Below, one piece after another: positions 40,101-55,100 of a stretch of 64,000 nucleotides of DNA. The first letter of the stretch is position 1. The number at the start of each line of letters is the position of its first letter. Origin of the DNA: Bugulina stolonifera (taxonomy: Eukaryota; Bryozoa; Gymnolaemata; Cheilostomatida; Bugulidae); contig OW285195.1 in assembly GCA_935421135.1 (NCBI GenBank), positions 4,316,701-4,380,700 on the forward strand, given 5' to 3'. A program made the position numbers and the translations under genes. The notes below the pieces were generated by a model. The model was not told where the DNA came from. It saw nothing but the letters and a program-made list of their open reading frames with translations, and ran no database searches.

Positions 40101-43100
40101 TATATTTTGCACTACTCTAAACCATTATTTATCTGATGAGTGTTTTTAGCACAAAACTATTGGTAATAAAATGGTTTTGGACACTTTGGTTTTATTGTGA
40201 TATTTCAGTTATAAATGTGTTTTGTTGAACACTTTTGCCATTGATGCAATTTTATATTATGCATGTATATATACATGTAGTTAATGAGCCCACCATTCCA
40301 ACTCCCCTGCCTTGTATAATATTTGGATTCTGGTGTTATAAGCTGTATAGTGTGTGCATGTCTTCTGCAGGAGGCCATCAGGAAGCACTCCCATGGTATA
40401 CCGTTTGGTCAGAAGGAGAAGTTGACAAAGAGGCTGAAGAGGATCATGTCTAGTTATCCATGTGGTAAGGAGATATTCAAGGAGCTGCTACAGAATGCAG
40501 ACGATGCAGGAGCCACCCAAATACACTTTGTGAGGGATTGTAGGCATCACCCCACTGAGAAGGTAGTTAGATCACTAAGCAGTGACGCCATTGGCTGTTC
40601 AAATTCACCAATCATATCTCATGCTCTCACTGTGCTCTTCTGAATTAGCAAACTTTAAACGAACCCATTAGGCACCTGCAGTGAGATGTTCAGCAGTTGA
40701 ACTTGTAGCAAGAGTTACTATTAGATGATCACTGATTGGTGGAGAACTCAATCAAAAGCGATTCTATTGGTTAATTAATATACACCATATTGATGGCCTT
40801 AGCTAGTTGGCTCTTTGTTTCAGGTATTTGAAGACTGCTGGAAGCCCTTGCAAGGTCCCGCCCTCTGTGTGTATAACAACAGACCATTCAGTAAGTCAGA
40901 CATGGAAGGCATTCAGAACCTGGGTGAGGGGAGTAAAGGTCACGACCCCAACAGAACTGGTCAATACGGTAAGTAGAACAGTAGACTATTACACTCGGGG
41001 GTTCTCTCAGTGGAGTCCTACCTCTACATGGAGTCTTTGGTAAGAAAAACTTTTTAAAGGAGTATGCTTGAATTCCGACTTTGTGTTTTAGATTCACTAT
41101 ACAATTGTGTAAGTAAAAAATTATGACAATCGTGCTAAATTTTGATCTCTCATATACAGCGAGCCCTTCACCGTGTATTCATATCTAACTTACAATCACC
41201 ATAATATTAAACTAAGTTCCTTGGCACTTCAAGAAGGTGCAGTGGTTTTCACATGCGAATATAATGATTTCTCACCTTGTTATATATTATGTTTATCGCT
41301 GTACTCTGGATTGGTTGTTCGCTCACGTCTGCGTCTCAGTCTCTAGTATTCAAGTCTCATTTCCTGCCTATCTCTTGTTTCGTCGCTCTATTATGGAGTT
41401 GTCTCATTTTGTCTTATCAAGAGTGCATAACTCCCTCTAACTATGGTCACCTCTCAAGTATCATGTAGTTACCTGTTTTATCACCCTACTTACTATCTAC
41501 ATGAACATGCAAGTACGCTCAATGCTGGGTGTATCTACATCATGATCAGTGTATTTATATGAATTGTTGCTCCTGTATTTTCAGGTGTCGGTTTCAACTC
41601 TGTCTATCATCTTACTGACTCCCCCTCATTCCTTACTCACGGTGAAGAAGTTGGGGAGGTGCTCTGCGCCTTCGACCCTCACTGTAGGTTTGTACCTGAG
41701 GCTACAGCAGAAGAACCAGGAAGGATGTTTGCTGACCTTAGCAGTATGAAGAGTGTGTTCACAGACGTCTTCAACTGCTACCTAACTGATCAGTTTGAGA
41801 TGGAGAACTCTACTATGTTCAGGTAGGTGATATCTGTAGCATAACACCACATACTGGTAGGTGATATATGTAGCATAACAGCACAGTATAGTAGGTGATA
41901 TCTGTAGCATAACAGCGCAGTATGGTAGGTGGTATCTGTAGCTCTGCAGTATGTTCCTGTAGATGATGCATTTATTAGATTTTGAGCTGCCTTCACAATC
42001 CTTTTCCTGAGAGTTTGAGTGGCCGTGTTGCCACGTTCAGACCTGTGTAGTTTGTGTTTAAAAATTCTCACTATTTCCTCTGCAGATTTCCTCTGAGGAA
42101 CAAAGATATGGCAGCTCAGTCTAAGATCTCCAACAGTCCTGTATCATTGGACACCATCAGTGAGCTGATGAAGAGGTTCAGACAGGAAATGTTTGATGTC
42201 CTCCTCTTTGTCAACAATGTGGAGGAGATAACTCTATCCGATATACCCAGGTCTCGGTCTGGGGTGAGTACCACAGGCTATTTAGAGTAATATGTTAGCT
42301 ATATTTTGTGAATCATTTTAGCAACCAGTCAGTGATAACATATCCATTGCACATGTATATGTATATAAACCCATCATTGGTGCCAACGCAAGAGAAACGT
42401 CTGTATCAGTACTGCCGTAGCTGCATTTTCTTCAAACTATTGTTTGCTTGTTTGATTTTATACCCAAGAGAGGATGTCATGTCATCGGAAGGTGAAATAA
42501 ATAAAATATGACGGTAGTATTGGTCCGATTTTGTTTTAAGAAAATGTGATGTCACATCTGTTCATGTTCTTTTTTTCAAATTACCCAAATGTGACCAGCC
42601 AGCCTCTGTGGCCTAATGGATAAGGCATCTGCCTCCTAAGCAGGGGATTGCGGGTTCGAGTCCCGCCAGAGGTTTCTTTTTTTGTACATTTAATAACTAC
42701 TGACTGCGCATTTTCTGATATATTTCAATATTTCTAGCCTTCTAACTTCACTAAAATATTCTCTTGCCAGTTCTTAGCTGCTGCCATCACCTCTGTTCCA
42801 ATGCTTATAATCAATGCTTGATTAGCTTCCGTACATGTTTAGCTGTTTCGCACAGACAAGCACGAAATAAAAGATAATAATATGTACAACGGCCATATTA
42901 CTTTGTATTATCATGACTAAGTCAAAAATAGATTTTCACTCCAAATGGGTTATTCTCTCTAGTCAGAGTGAAAAGTATTGTACTGGTTGCCGACCAACTG
43001 TCGTTAGTAAGAGTAAGTTGATACACTATCCTAATCTTTTATTCTTATAGTTCCAAAATGTTTAGATTGTTCTAGAACATGTCTGTATTACAGCAGCTGA

Positions 43101-46100
43101 CCGAGATATACAGTGTGAGAGCCAAGGTCACTCAGAGGTATTCGAAATTACGCAAGGAATTTACCTCCTACATCAGAGAAGTGACGGCTAAGCTAAAGAG
43201 GAAGGAGTTATCCATAACTGAGGTTCCTGTGAAGGAAGTGTCATACAAGATGACCTTGGAGGACAGTGAGGGGCTGAAGGAGACATGGTACAATATACAT
43301 ATTGTACAAGTCTATTATATTAGCATATAACTACATCTATTGTATAATAGTATAAGGAATACCTGTAGGGGAAAACAACTCCCAATACAGTACATACAGT
43401 ATGTTGGTATACACTCACTCTGCATACAGTTTACTGTTTCAATGTTTGACACCTTATCAATGCAGGTCAGAGATAGCTCTAGGAACACGCCTTGGCAATG
43501 CTATATATTTATAGCAAAGCATACACATGGGCATGCATATATATGTACATGTACAGTGTAAGTACTAAAATTAGGTACTAAGCTGTTGTCTATCGACTAA
43601 TTTGAAGTCATCTAACGTCTTCCTAAAGATGGAGACATAACACAATTCTCACTCTAATATTCTTATCTTCCTCATAACAGGTTGGTTGTACAGAGGGTGG
43701 GGTTTGAACGTCCCCACCTAGTGCCTCAGTCTGTCTCCATAGCCTACGGTTCTGGTGAACTGAACCTGCTGCCAAGAGGGGGTGTAGCCTGTCTCCTCAG
43801 CAGGGAAGTGCCTAAGAAATTGAAGTCGGCAGACAGACCAAAAAAGGTGAGCATTAATTAGCCTTATAGGAAACAATAATATTTGTGGTGTCTGTGGGAT
43901 TTAGATAGCTTCTGGTGGATTAAATACTCGCATTTCTGTCCCTGACCTGACCGCATGTTGTACAGGTATTATACCATACCTATAATGGACCAATCAGAGA
44001 GCAGTTCTCTTTCTAGGTATTCTGCTTCCTTCCCCTGCCTATACACACTAAGCTACCAGTACACATCAATGGACACTTTGCCTTGGACCATGAAGCTAGG
44101 AGAGGTCTTTGGAAGGATGATGACGGTGAGTACAATTACTTTGATCTCTTCAAATTATTTCTACCTTCTCATATAATGTGTGACCATGATATGTAAAATA
44201 TGTAGACTTTGCTATGAGGCATTTCTTCGCACTAAATCTGTAACGAGTCATCACTAAATGAGAGTTGTCTTCTCTTCATGTTGTAAGATGTTTGCTGTTA
44301 TCCCGAACCCTAACCGCAATATATGGATGTCTCCTAGCTCAGAGTTAGTAACTGTTAATTCCTGTTGCTATAACAGTACTCAGTCATAGCCTCTGCTCCC
44401 AGTGTCCTTCATCATTCATTATTGTTGTTCTGTAGGTGGGTGCCGCACAGACTGGAACAACAGTCTAATAAGTCAGGTGATCTGTCCAGCCTATCAGAGA
44501 CTTCTAGAATCTTGTAAAGAGAAATCTTTCCCTTCACTTGATGGTCTCACATCTCACATGAAGCTAGAGGATGTGGATGGTAAGTCCAACTATGTAAACA
44601 GCGTTGTGATTGGTTGAATTTCTCTGTAACTTGCATTTTCATTGGCTGCTCCAGTTAGACTTTGTTTCTCAGAGATGGTTCCTCAATAAATTGTCTATTA
44701 TTTTCAAACTGTGATATCAGTATATTCGACTCTCCATGTATATTATATTACTTGTGACACATTTGTAAGTATCATATAGATATTCTCTGTGTATATTATT
44801 ATATTACGTGTGGTATATACCATATAGATATTCTCTGCATATACAGTGGAACTTGCTTAATTCAAACAACTCGATGAAAGAAAAGCAAGCCTTAGGAGTT
44901 TGAATTATACATAATAAATCCGAATTATATATAGCAATTTATATAGTGTTCAGCAGGGACCAAGGTTAGTAGTTTGAACTATCCAAGTTTTTGAATTAAC
45001 CGAGGCCGAATTAAGCGAGTTCCACTGTATTATATTACATATTAGCTATTCTCCATGTTGTTACAGATCTGTTAGCCACATATCACAGTATGTTCCCAGA
45101 GCCTCAGCAAGATGAACAGTGGCAGTGTTTAGTAAACTCACTCTACCATACCATAGCTGCCTCCGAAAGCAGGCTATTTCCTGTTCTCAACACGGTAATG
45201 AGATATAACTTCCTGTCATACAGTCCATGTATCTGTACGATTGACCGTCATATGCTTAGACCAGCATACAAATACGATTTATGATGTGTTATGATGTTTG
45301 CTTATATAAATGGTTTCTGTAGCAATGGAAACATAAATACTCGTTGAACAGAGACAGGTATAAGGTAAGTTATGGTTAAATAAGCTACTTTATAGCGTCT
45401 CTGCGCCATGATAACCAGTTGTCATGCCTTTGGTTTGGACTAACCATTTTTGGTAACCATACAATCTTGGCATTGGTAATGTGCTAGTGATCATTTAGAG
45501 TTATCTTACCTTAGAATTTGTTTTGAGTTTGAAATAGTTTAGTCCAAACTAAAAGGAAAGCAACTCCAAACTTCAAAATAGATATCACTGCAGCTAAAGC
45601 CAACACTCCTGCACGCTTAAAACACTGCGCAATGACATCTTTCCTGCTGTCTACTGCAATGTTGTATCACAGTGACGTCAAATGTTTATAAGTATACATG
45701 TACTGAATAGTCTTATATTATTTCACTGCTAGAACTTGGCTGTTGTGCTGTATTAGTTTTGCCATTTTAATGCTTGATTTCCATTGCACTAGTCTTCTAT
45801 GGCTTTGCTCAAGACAATATTTTCTTGATTCTGGGCACTGTTGGATATTTCTGCTAAATTATACGTACATACGTACATAAACTGTATTCCCACATGACAT
45901 GTTCCCTTAGCGACTTCGTTTTGCAATAATAAGTGTCCTGGTAATCACACCAAAGTGTGGGCCTGTCTTTTTGGGAGCCTAGTTCTGTATAATATTGTAT
46001 GTTAGAGAATCATATTATCGACACAGCATTTGATCTTCTTCTCCTCTACAATTGACTCAACAACCAGCCTCTGTGGCCTAATGGATAAGGCATCTGCCTC

Positions 46101-49100
46101 CTAAGCAGGGGATTGCGGGTTCGAGTCCCGCCAGAGGTTTCTTTTTTCAGTAAAAAGATATTTCACTTTCAAGCAGGAATAGTTCTGGTATATTTTGGTT
46201 CACACCTTTCCAAATTCGCTATTTTTCAGATTGTCGGGTAACAGTTATTCTTGCAGTATCCCTCTTTGTATGCACCTATGTATCCTAGTAGAGTAGAGGA
46301 TAGAGAATAGTGAAACTATGTGTAGTTTATGAACCTAAATCTGTTAGCGTAGTGTCAAATGAAAGAAACCTCTGGCTAGATACGGTACCTACGATCCTCC
46401 ATTTAGAAGGCTCATGTCTTGGCCTATAATAGTTGACTATGGTTTCCTCTCTAAACATTCATTTATTTGAAGTTCGTGTACTTTACTAATCACTTTCCTG
46501 CTATGGGTCCTCATCAACATTCGGAAGTCACACTACCAGATTATCAGTCTGTTATAATGTCATGTCTATATACTAGTAACATCCAGGTGTTTGATCTAGC
46601 TTGGTATAAACTCTTAAAACTGCTTCTTTTCATCTCAGGATGTGTGGGAGGAGCCTCGTAGTCTGGCCGGGTCTTCTGAAACTGTTTCCTCGGAGCAAGA
46701 TGCAGAGCCAGTCAAATCTTTAGCTGAGGTCACATGGTACCCCTTACTTGGCCAATCAGATGACACAGCCTTCTTTATGGACCAATCAGTAAATGAGAAA
46801 GATATACTGACTGGAGATGTTTGCAGTGCACTGATTGGTGGCGGCTTCAACCTTCTTCATTCTCCTTTCTCTATATATAAATCATTTGAGACAGCGGGCA
46901 TACAAGGTGAGTGTTTCTCTAGAGGGCTATGTACACTACATGCATGTACATGTATATGGATATATATATATATACACACATTTCATAGAATTGGAGTTAT
47001 CACTTCTTTCTTTCTGCAAACGGTGATCAATCTATTTTATTACCTTTGATAATTCATTTCAAGTGAAGGCATGACAACCGATGAGGCATCTCCATCGCTG
47101 GGTGAATAGTCTTGGTGAAGGTGAAAGGCGTGAAGAGAATATCAATTCTATTTCTTATACTTGTATTATTATTTACAGCATACCTGATGACCCCTCAAGC
47201 TTTAGTAGAGTTTCTTAGAAGTAACAGGTTGATTATGCCGGAACTTCCAGCTCCCCTCTCCCATACACCATTTTACAGCATGCAGACACTCAAGGCTATC
47301 ATATCATACTGTCTGACAGAGGAGAATCTCACATACAATCTGGAAGATCTGCCTTTCGGTAAGCCACTATCTGCCACACTCCACTTTATCTGTTTACATG
47401 TACTTTGGAGACAAAAAGTCGATTCTTGGCGAGATTCAAGCCCACAATTCCCTCCTTATGTTCCCCATTGTCCTAATTTACTAGCAGGGACAAAATTATC
47501 TCAGATGGTGATATTATTCTATCAATCAGCCAGTTTATGCGGCCGAATAAACAGGTAGAACATTGGTAGTCATACCAGAGGTTGCATTTTTGTGATATTA
47601 TAAATATCATTATAATGCTACTTTAGACTTGTGTGTGTCTCAAATAATTAACATCAATTAACACTGAGACTGACTCACGTTTTTGTTCTTCTATTATAAA
47701 ACCATTTTCTGACTGCAAGCAAATTTACACACGATATGCATGTATGTGTATCTGGACATGTGTGTCATGAGTTTAATTTCATTCTAAGGTCTAGCTCAAG
47801 ATGGACAGCTACACTACCTCTCTTCTGATGATCAGCTGTTCTACAGTGGTGAACATGACCTAGTTCCAGAGTGTGCTGACCTATTTCTACATTCTGACCT
47901 CGTTACTGACAGCTTCCCCCAAATAAACTCTGATAATCTTATGCAGGTAAAGCAATGACATTTCATGTAAACGTTTTAGCCAATCTTACTACCAAGATGT
48001 TATACTATTCACTTGTTACCTGTTGGGAGTTGTCATATCATATTTATTCATCATATACAAGTACATGTATATACAGTAGGTATAATGCACTGCCTATTAA
48101 TAGTTGACTTCTAAAATTACTACAGGTCAAAACTGTTAATCATAGTATTGTTGGAAAAACCAGCCATCTACATGTACATTGTATATCTAATTACTGTAGA
48201 CTAAGGTTTTCAAGCCTTTTGGTGTGGAGGAGTTGGGGCTGTACATCAACCAGACACTAGAAGACAGGTTCTGCCCTAGCAACTCTCTGCTAGTTCGTTG
48301 GGACCCAGACTCTGAGGCTAGACCAAACAAGTCATGGCTGAGGAAGATCTGGAACTTTCTGTCTGAACAGACCATGTCTATTACCAGGTAACATGTTACA
48401 CATAGTTACAGGTGTCAGCAGGTGTATGGTGGGTGCTCTGCAGGCTACCTAGAAGCATCCCCTGTGTTGATCAGGTTATATATTCATCTGTCCTATAAAG
48501 CCATACTGTAAACAGTGTTCATATAAGATTATATCCAAACAGGAAACGGTCAGACAGTTATTCAGTGCTTCACATACTTTAACTTTTACTATGGAGATAT
48601 GATATAGGCCCACAATCTACGATCTTGTATGTTTATTACAGCAACCATGACGAGAACTCTGTGTACACAATGGAGCAGCTGGAGATGACACTCTTTGCTC
48701 TGCAGAGCTGGTCATTACTTTCTGTTTATGCAGTCCCAGAATCCTTTGAATCTAGTCAGCCCGACATTGTCGTTGGTGAGAATCTGGAATAAATATACTA
48801 ATATTCTATTTGCCAACTTTCACAACAACTTCCTGTTTGGATAAGTGTGGCTATCTACATACATGTAATAGTGTTCCGTCTCATACCACAGTGTTGAGTG
48901 TTCACCGTATGGTTGCAGTTGACGCCCAATAGCTATCATCGAATCATGTGATCTTAGCCTGTGTTCCTTCAATCTTAGCCATGTTTAATTGCCTAGATTG
49001 TAGATTACTTTTACTGCATGTGTTACTAAATTTACTAAACTGTTTTCCTAAACATACTAACACCTGTCTGCATGGCTTGTCACTCTTGTGTACATTACGT

Positions 49101-52100
49101 TACTAGGTGAGGAGGACGGACAGACAGATGAAAGTAAGTTAGTACTAGTGTGTGGCTCTGTAGTATTATTGAATGCTCCTCCTGCTACCCTTTATCCGTT
49201 GATGTTATAGGTGAATGTGCCTCACTCGTGTTTATCTTGTCAGATTTACGAATCCAAATATACGAAATTATGGAATCGTGGCATCTTTAGTTTGAAGTTA
49301 ATTCAGTCAACTTTCCTCATCAGTGGAGCACATTCTCCTAGTATGTACGTAGTTTAGACTAGCAGTTGATTCCTACTTGGTATTCCCTAGTGTGAAGACA
49401 ACTCCCCACACTCGCTCAACCGCTTTCAGCTGTCTTATAAATTGTTGCTTATACATGCACATTGTTCTTATGTGATTCAACTTAAGCTACCTGTACGTTG
49501 TATATGTCATCAAGTTCACTGATCAATAGTTAGCTGGAAGGAGTGTCAGCTATACTATAAATCGGTATCTTCATGTGTTTGACTAAACAGACTTTCTGTT
49601 TTTTCTGTCCTGTTTTCATAAGCTTTGGGTGTGAATATTTTAATTTAAACATCAGTGGTTTCACTTCACATAGTACATATTTCATGTATTTGTACATAGA
49701 TAAGGTTGGTGATGGTTAACTATCCTTACTGGATGTACCCACCCACCCCCCCCCCCCAGTTGAGTTTCTCACTACACTACTTTATTCCCACTAACTAGAT
49801 ATCCAGTTAATCACAAGTTACTCACCCAGGGAGATTGATGACTTTACTCACGCACACTTACTATGGGGTATTAGTTCATCATTCCATATCACACTGTTGT
49901 ACATTTCACAGGTAAAGAAGGGAGTAGCTTGAGAGAGATATCCAAGAAGTTATCTATGTCAAGGTCATTGACATCATTGACTGCTTCATGTGGATTAGAG
50001 GATAGATCGCACTTCTTAGTGGCCCTGCAGCACTCACACATGGTAAGTACTGTCAAGTCAAGATATAGTCTGAACAAGATAGGTTTTAGCACTATGTTTC
50101 GACTCACCGATGACAAAAATAGAAGTGAAACTCATCAATCCTCGCGCTCCAAGGTACAATAATTCTATTGGTTGACCTAAATCTCAGAACCCAATAGGTG
50201 CCATTGATCTCTAGTCACTAAGTACTCAGTTTAAGTATAGCCTATGATAGTAAGAACTAAGCCTGTTCTACTAGAATGTGATCATCTGATTGGTGATACA
50301 ATTTCTATGTAAGTTAGAATTATCTACTCTTGGTCACTTAAAGGAGAGCTCAACTCTAAAACTATTGTACAGTGCAAGTACCTGTTACTCTATATACACC
50401 CTTACTAGTTGACTTCTTGCTGCACCAGGTGATGGACTTCAGCCAGGCACACACAATGAGTGATGCAATGAGACAAGCTCTGAGGAAACTGAAGGTACCA
50501 GAACTGAACCACAAGCTGGTGGACAGCAGGAACGGGCTGGGTGAGTCTGATATATGTATATGTATACTCTGACATGGTGCTAGTAAGCAGGACAATCTAC
50601 CAAATAATGTATGTTCCATTGGATTCAATTTCTATGGGCAGTTTAATTGTAAACTCGTAAATTAAACTAACTCCATATTACTTGTCAAAGGTAATACAAC
50701 TGAAGGTAGTGAACTATCAATAGAAGAATACTTTGAAAGGTTTAAATATAGAGGTGCAGACTAATCACATTGTTAGGAAGAACTACATGTATGTTGTCTG
50801 CTGTTAAAATGTAATGTTTTTGTTGACTTGTATATTTGCACAGCTGGAAGTAAGCAGTCTGTGTCCACTTCCGCTGCTGGACTACAGTTGACCAGGTTAC
50901 TGTGCGCTAAGATCACTGACCCCAGGTCTGTTCTCAGGTGCCTCAGTTACTGTGTGGACAGATCTACTCAGTGTATTGGGGAGGTGAGTACTGTCAGCAC
51001 CTCCCAACCCCAAATATTAGACTCGTATATCAAAACTCTGTCAAATATTTACTCTAAATACAGTTACCTTTTAGCCTATAGTGAAGCCTATTCAGATAAC
51101 AGTGCTTATGGTGTTGGGTACCTCTATTTGTAAGAGGAAGCCAAACCATCAGTCAAATAATATGAAAGTTTGCTACATTCATTCAAGAGGCATGCTTGTT
51201 ATGCAGAATCAACAAGCCCATTTAACAGCTTGGGTCACCTGTTATTCAACTGTCTTTTACATATAGGCCTGCTACACTGGAAAATCAGAATCTCATCAGA
51301 AATGTTTTAACCACGCCTACTGAACAAGGGGCACCTTGCCCCTTATGTCAGGGTTATATCCATATATGGATATAACCCTGACATAAGGGTTATATCCATA
51401 TTTGGATATAACCCTTATGTCAGGGATATACTGCTCACAGACAACTTCCTTGCTAAAAATACATTATATATATAGAAACTGGCCAAACCCCCTAACATTC
51501 TGTAAGGCGCAAGGTGGCCATAATAAGAGGGGTACCTCGTGTGCAATTCGCTCAGAGCATGTCTACTGCTCACTCGTGAAGCTTCCTTTTTTAAGGTTGC
51601 TTAGCTGGTTGCAGTGGTAGCATGTTCTGTTCACTGTGCTAGGCGATTAGGTGCCGTAAAGGCCCCAGGTTCAAACCTCAGTCAGGGACTGGTATTTTCA
51701 TGGATTTGAAACAAGTCTCTGACTGCTCACAGACAAATTCCTTGCTAAAAATACATTATATATATTGTTTAGTTCTTGTGTATTAGATTATCTTTCACAC
51801 CAATCAGCTCCATTCTCTCACCTGTGCACCAGTTTCATTAGCCATCATGAGATATACACAAGTATGTATTCCTATTACAGCTACTGCACTTTAGTGAATG
51901 TAACCTCATACTGAAGTATCTCTCAGACGCCATAGACAGGAAGGAGATAGTGCACTCCCCGTCTGACCCGGAATGCATCTCTCAACTGAGGAAGCTGCCC
52001 TTCTACATCTCACTGTCGGGTCAGCAGACGGAGCTGATCGACTGTCAGGTTTATGTACTTCCTGTTGGTATTCCCGGTGCTGAGATTGACGTCTGGAGAA

Positions 52101-55100
52101 GTAAGTTACTGCATACAATATGGTATAATCAAGTAGTCCATTACATACCTACCAAGTAAGATTGTAATGATGTGACCTCATTTCTATCCCGTTGCAAGCA
52201 CAGTTGTAAGTTTAACTACTGGTTTAAATATTTTTATAACCGGTAGCTTCCGTTTGATTTTTACTTGGACCAACCACCACCCAGTCATATCAAGGGACCA
52301 ACCACCACCCAGTCATATCAAGGGAGCAATCACTTTGAAGCAAAGTGCACTCAAATCATGCACGCATTCACCTCGGAGGGGCTGATAACTAAACCTACCT
52401 TATGGTATATTTTTACCACCATTGGGTTGCCTTCTGACTTATTGCCTTCCTCAACAAATTCTGGCAGGTGCTTCTCTTGAACAGGGCACCTGTGGATCAT
52501 GACACAAGAGAAGCACCTGCCGGAATTTGTAATACTTCATTATTGTATTTGGCAGGTAAAGCAGGTGTGCTGTTCCTGCAGAGCAATGATTCCCTGACCT
52601 CTCTCTATTCATTCCTGGGCTGTGAGTCACTTACTGACATCCAGGTTTACTGCCAGTTTATATTCGAACACTTTGAGTACCTGAGTGAAGCTGCCAGAAT
52701 CATACATCTGACCTATATCAGAGACAGGTCAGTTTACTATGCTTATTAGCTAGACCTTTACCAAGGGCAGGTGCTTGTACTGTTACTTGCATGTATCTAC
52801 TTGACATAGATGAAGGTAAATAGCCAGCAGATTACAATATAGTTATATATCCATGTACATGATGTCAACATGCCTATGTGTTACTTTATAAACTCAATAT
52901 ATTGGCATTTGTTTGATGAGATGCTGTAACTTCTATACATCTCAGCTGCATGATCTATATAGTATCGATATGAAGTATACAATGATATGGCATTATGTAA
53001 TATGTGTGAGCTGCATGATCTATATATTATAGTATTTATATGAAGTATACAATGATATGGTATTATGTAGTATGTGTGAGCTGCATGTATATAGTTGAAC
53101 TGTAGAAGTTATTTTGAGCATCTCAACCAATTCTGTGCATTTCCTGTAGATGCCGTGCAAGGTAGGACTGTGTGCTAGTAGTTATCCCCCTCCTGTTCTA
53201 TGCCCTTAGTACACGGCATGTTTATAACTGCCCCGCCCCTTACCTTCAGTACATCGGAATAGTAATTGGCATAAAACTATCTCTTGTAGAGCTTGTAGAG
53301 CTCCCCATAACTACTGTGTGACGTTTGTTATGCTGCCATCATCTAATACGCGTGTCAATCATATAGCCTCAGTTTCATATCATTTACATATAGACTGAGC
53401 ACCCAAGACACGGAGTAAGTGTGCTCAATCACTTCCAACTTACCATAACGTACTTCTACTAACACTAACCAATGCTCACAACGTAACGTTACTATGAAAT
53501 AGCAGTCTTACTCGAGGGTACAGGCAAAGTATATTTAATGCTGACTTCAGATACCTTGACGTACACAGTCAACTGTAACTCACTCGATCATTCCATTGTT
53601 TATAAATAATGCTAATTCTGTGCATATTAAAACCACTGCCCATCATCATCATTTCATCAATAACATGGCTACACTCGGTTGTGAGGTACAATTGAATGTA
53701 TTTTCCCAGTAAGGTTGGGTCAATGCTTTACATTTTTCTGGCAATAGTATGCCTGTGTTGGCACGGTTTTGGCTAGGTCTAGGTTACATAAAGAAGACAA
53801 CTTCTGCTTTCTTGTTGGCAAAGAACCAAGTTTATCCCATCTACTGTTCCCGATTCAAAATTTGCAATTATCTCTAGTCTACTGCTGGTTGGCTCTTATC
53901 TCAAATTTTGTTGACTGCAGAATCTCCAGTTCGAGTCGCTGGGACCAGAGAGGACCATTCCACCAGGAACTCTCTCATATATTGTATGTGAGACCATTCA
54001 GTGTTGTAACTCCATATGTGTTGTACGCTTAGGCCTGTTTTAGCCTCCATCAGCTGCAGATTTTGGAGCCAGATAGACTTAGTTACTTGTAGTGGAACAT
54101 TGTAAATAATAATAATTATTCCTAGGCCTATCCAATGGTGCCGAGGGAAATCCCAACTCGCTGCCTTCAGTTCCCTGTATCATATTCTTGTTTACTCACT
54201 GTTGGCGATTGACTTTCTAGTTTTTCAATTTAGCTTCTGCTTGTATATTGCTGTAATAGAACATCTTCTATGTAATATATATACAGTGTAGTGTTCCTTT
54301 ATTATTTCACTGCATGCACATCCTATCCTAGCTTGCGTACAAAGATCTTTATGCTGCGTATTTACTTACAACTTGACTCAGCCTTTATTATTTCACTGCA
54401 TGCACATCAGTAAATCATTGGGCACTACCCTCAGTGTGCCTAGCGTGATGCATGTCATTGGGTACTATCCTCAGTGTGGCTAGCGTGATGTATATCATTG
54501 GGTACTATTCTCAGTGTGGCTAGCGTGATGCATGAAGGTAAAACCTGCTAACATATTGCACTTGTTACTCACTGCCGTTACCTTTGCATGACTCCGTTTC
54601 TTGTAGCCAACTGCCTTTGATCTGTTCAAACATTTATGGTTATGCTCATTCAAATGTTTAGCACACAGCAGTCAATGGTATTACAGAAATTTAGATACAG
54701 TGTGCAGTGCAATGAATTTGTTGGAACAAAAACTCCGTTGCTTGTAGCTGTCTGAGGAATTTTTTGCATTCTTTGAATGATGATCAGAAGTTGTTTGTAT
54801 AAACTATAGCCCAACGTTTTACAGGAAGCTACCGCTGCTATCTGACGAAGAAAGAGAGGCTCTGATTGATCGATTGACATCTCTAAAGTTTATCAGGAGC
54901 CAATCAGATGGAGAGTTTCATACTGCTAATGAGTATTATGATTCAGAAAATCATTTGTTCCAGCTCATGCTTCGCAGAGAAATGTTCCCTCCTGAACCAT
55001 TTGATAACTACAGATGGGTGAGTGGGTCTAGTTGTTACCTAGCAACCCCTATACATACATGCATACATACTTGTGCTTGTTACCTAGCAACACATACACG

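Larger units (their letters stand above)
50984..51880. other. Intron rich in repeats (palindromes and SINE)
   Basis: Contains perfect palindromes (51342-51419), two copies of a dispersed repeat (CTTGCTAAAAATACATTATA at 51448 and 51746) and a tRNA-derived SINE head. Confidence 0.7.
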
